Below, piece by piece: positions 63,036-64,000 of a stretch of 64,000 bases of DNA. Origin of the DNA: Veillonella sp. 3891 (GTDB taxonomy: Bacteria; Bacillota; Negativicutes; Veillonellales; Veillonellaceae). The stretch covers positions 1-64,000 of the forward strand of contig NZ_RQVE01000009.1 in NCBI RefSeq assembly GCF_003992315.1, read 5' to 3'. Position 1 is the first letter of the stretch. Each line of letters opens with the position of its first letter. Under the pieces are notes generated by a model, which worked only from the letters and a program-made list of their open reading frames with translations, did not search any database and was not told the origin of the DNA. A program made the translations under genes and the position numbers.

Positions 63036-64000
63036 ATGAGCAGCACAAGCGAAAATAAAATGAGTGTATTACAGCTTACTATTTTAACAGCTGTAAACAT
63101 GATGGGATCTGGTATTATCATGCTTCCAACTAAGTTGGCACAAGTAGGATCCTTATCAATTGTATCGTGGTTAATTACAGCACTAGGTTCTATGGCTCTT
63201 GCATACGCCTTTGCGAAAGCAGGTATGTATAGCAGAAAAGGCGGCGGTATGGGTGGTTACTCTGAATATTCCTTCGGGAAAGCAGGTAATTTCATGGCAA
63301 ACTATACGTATGGCGTATCACTTTTAATTGCTAACGTAGCGATTGCAATTTCTGCAGTAGGATATGGTGCAACATTTTTAGATGCGAACTTATCTCCCTT
63401 TACAACAGCGATGTGGACAATTGCTACATTGTGGTTAGCGACTGTTCTTAACTTTGGTGGTGCTAGTATCACTGGTCGTGTATCTAGCTTTACTGTATGG
63501 GGGGTTATCGGACCTGTATTTGTTATATCCACTGTAGGTTGGTACTTCTTCTCAGGCCATTTATATATGGAAAACTGGAATGTAAATAACTTACCGTTCA
63601 ACGAAGCAGCAACTAACTCAATTGCTATGACATTATGGGCATTCTTAGGTTTGGAATCAGCAGCGGCTAACTCTGATGCAGTTGATAATCCTGAAAAAAA
63701 TGTACCGATTGCCGTACTTGGTGGTACATTGGGAGCAGCAGTTATTTACGTGTTATCTACTAATATCATGTTTGGTCTTGTACCAGCAAATGATTTAGTA
63801 AATAGTTCTGCTCCGTTCGGCTTAGCATTCGCTAGTATGTTTACACCAACAGTAGGTAAAATTGTTATGGGCTTGATGGTTATGTCTTGCTTTGGCTCTC
63901 TGCTTGGTTGGCAGTTTACAATTGCTAACGTATTCAAACAATCTGCTGATGAAGGTTTATTCCCTAAATTATTTAGTAAAATCACATCAAAGGATGCTCC
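63036..64000 (+). CDS. potE: Putrescine:ornithine antiporter PotE (cut by window end)
   Basis: The first 321 residues of a PotE protein that continues past the window. Very close to E. coli PotE: NMMGSGIIMLPTKLAQVG, GGGMGGYSEYSFGKAGNFMANYTYG, LWAFLGLESAAANSDAVDNPEKN and NSSAPFGLAFASMF. The membrane glutamate in GLESA is present. It imports ornithine and exports putrescine made by SpeF, generating alkalinisation and proton motive force. ATG at 63036 follows GTGAGGTG. Paralogue of the gene at 37678; this copy is closer to PotE. Confidence 0.95.
   Translation, partial: MSSTSENKMSVLQLTILTAVNMMGSGIIMLPTKLAQVGSLSIVSWLITALGSMALAYAFAKAGMYSRKGGGMGGYSEYSFGKAGNFMANYTYGVSLLIANVAIAISAVGYGATFLDANLSPFTTAMWTIATLWLATVLNFGGASITGRVSSFTVWGVIGPVFVISTVGWYFFSGHLYMENWNVNNLPFNEAATNSIAMTLWAFLGLESAAANSDAVDNPEKNVPIAVLGGTLGAAVIYVLSTNIMFGLVPANDLVNSSAPFGLAFASMFTPTVGKIVMGLMVMSCFGSLLGWQFTIANVFKQSADEGLFPKLFSKITSKDA

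Overview
This window is most consistent with a chromosomal segment of Veillonella or a close relative: a Negativicute, i.e. a Firmicute with an outer membrane. Gene order and proteins are Firmicute-like (ffs-dnaX-yaaK-recR-bofA, addBA, ecfA1A2T-truA), but the window also encodes envelope proteins expected of a diderm: a trimeric autotransporter adhesin with an ESPR leader and a YadA anchor, and a secreted protein with three SLH repeats. LutABC lactate oxidation and SpeF/PotE ornithine decarboxylation fit that lifestyle. Genus assignment is inference; no database was searched.

Layout. 1-625: the 3' end of a 5S rRNA gene (end of an rrn operon), its terminator, then a tandem array of two ~210-bp units built from 5S-tail sequence around a hairpin-rich core whose stems differ between copies by compensatory changes, closed by its own terminator. 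This is the most unexpected item in the window. 1001-10761: sulfate assimilation: cysK, sulfate ABC importer (sbp-cysT-cysW-cysA), an APS reductase of the dissimilatory AprAB type, and ATP sulfurylase CysDN. 10891-14257: energising module of ECF vitamin transporters (ecfA1-ecfA2-ecfT) and truA. 15004-21949: purine block: two tandemly duplicated NCS2 purine permeases, Rrf2/IscR-like and MarR regulators, an MFS exporter and guanine deaminase. 22091-24190: a two-component system. 24375-28243: two ECF substrate-binding (S) components, each beside its metabolic partner (a PurM-like probable alpha-ribazole kinase; QueF under a preQ1 riboswitch), with a secreted coiled-coil protein and a GNAT enzyme between. 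28360-35662: addB-addA. 35985-41346: alanine symporter, a solitary PotE-like antiporter, and the adhesin gene, flanked by a perfect 40-bp direct repeat. 41884-45738: mscL, a DeoR regulator, dapF and the SLH protein. 46266-49172: lutABC. 49468-52084: mscS, a YwlG homologue and a DUF3290/DUF421 pair. 52445-58754: SRP RNA, dnaX, yaaK, recR, bofA, and a UvrD helicase with an inserted DEDDh exonuclease. 58939-64000: purA, then speF-potE, with potE cut by the window edge.

How they work together. CysDN and AprAB would convert imported sulfate to sulfite; sulfite reductase is not in the window; CysK would fix the resulting sulfide into cysteine. The ecfA1A2T motor probably serves the S components at 24375 and 27253, linking cobamide lower-ligand salvage and queuosine-precursor uptake to one energiser. 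The permeases, guanine deaminase and PurA form a purine salvage theme. Veillonella tethers its outer membrane through SLH-domain proteins that recognise polyamine-modified peptidoglycan, so speF (putrescine synthesis), dapF (meso-DAP) and the SLH protein may meet at the cell envelope.

The intergenic spaces are rich in intrinsic terminators, many of them members of one sequence family. No tRNA genes, CRISPR arrays, prophage or insertion sequences were recognised.
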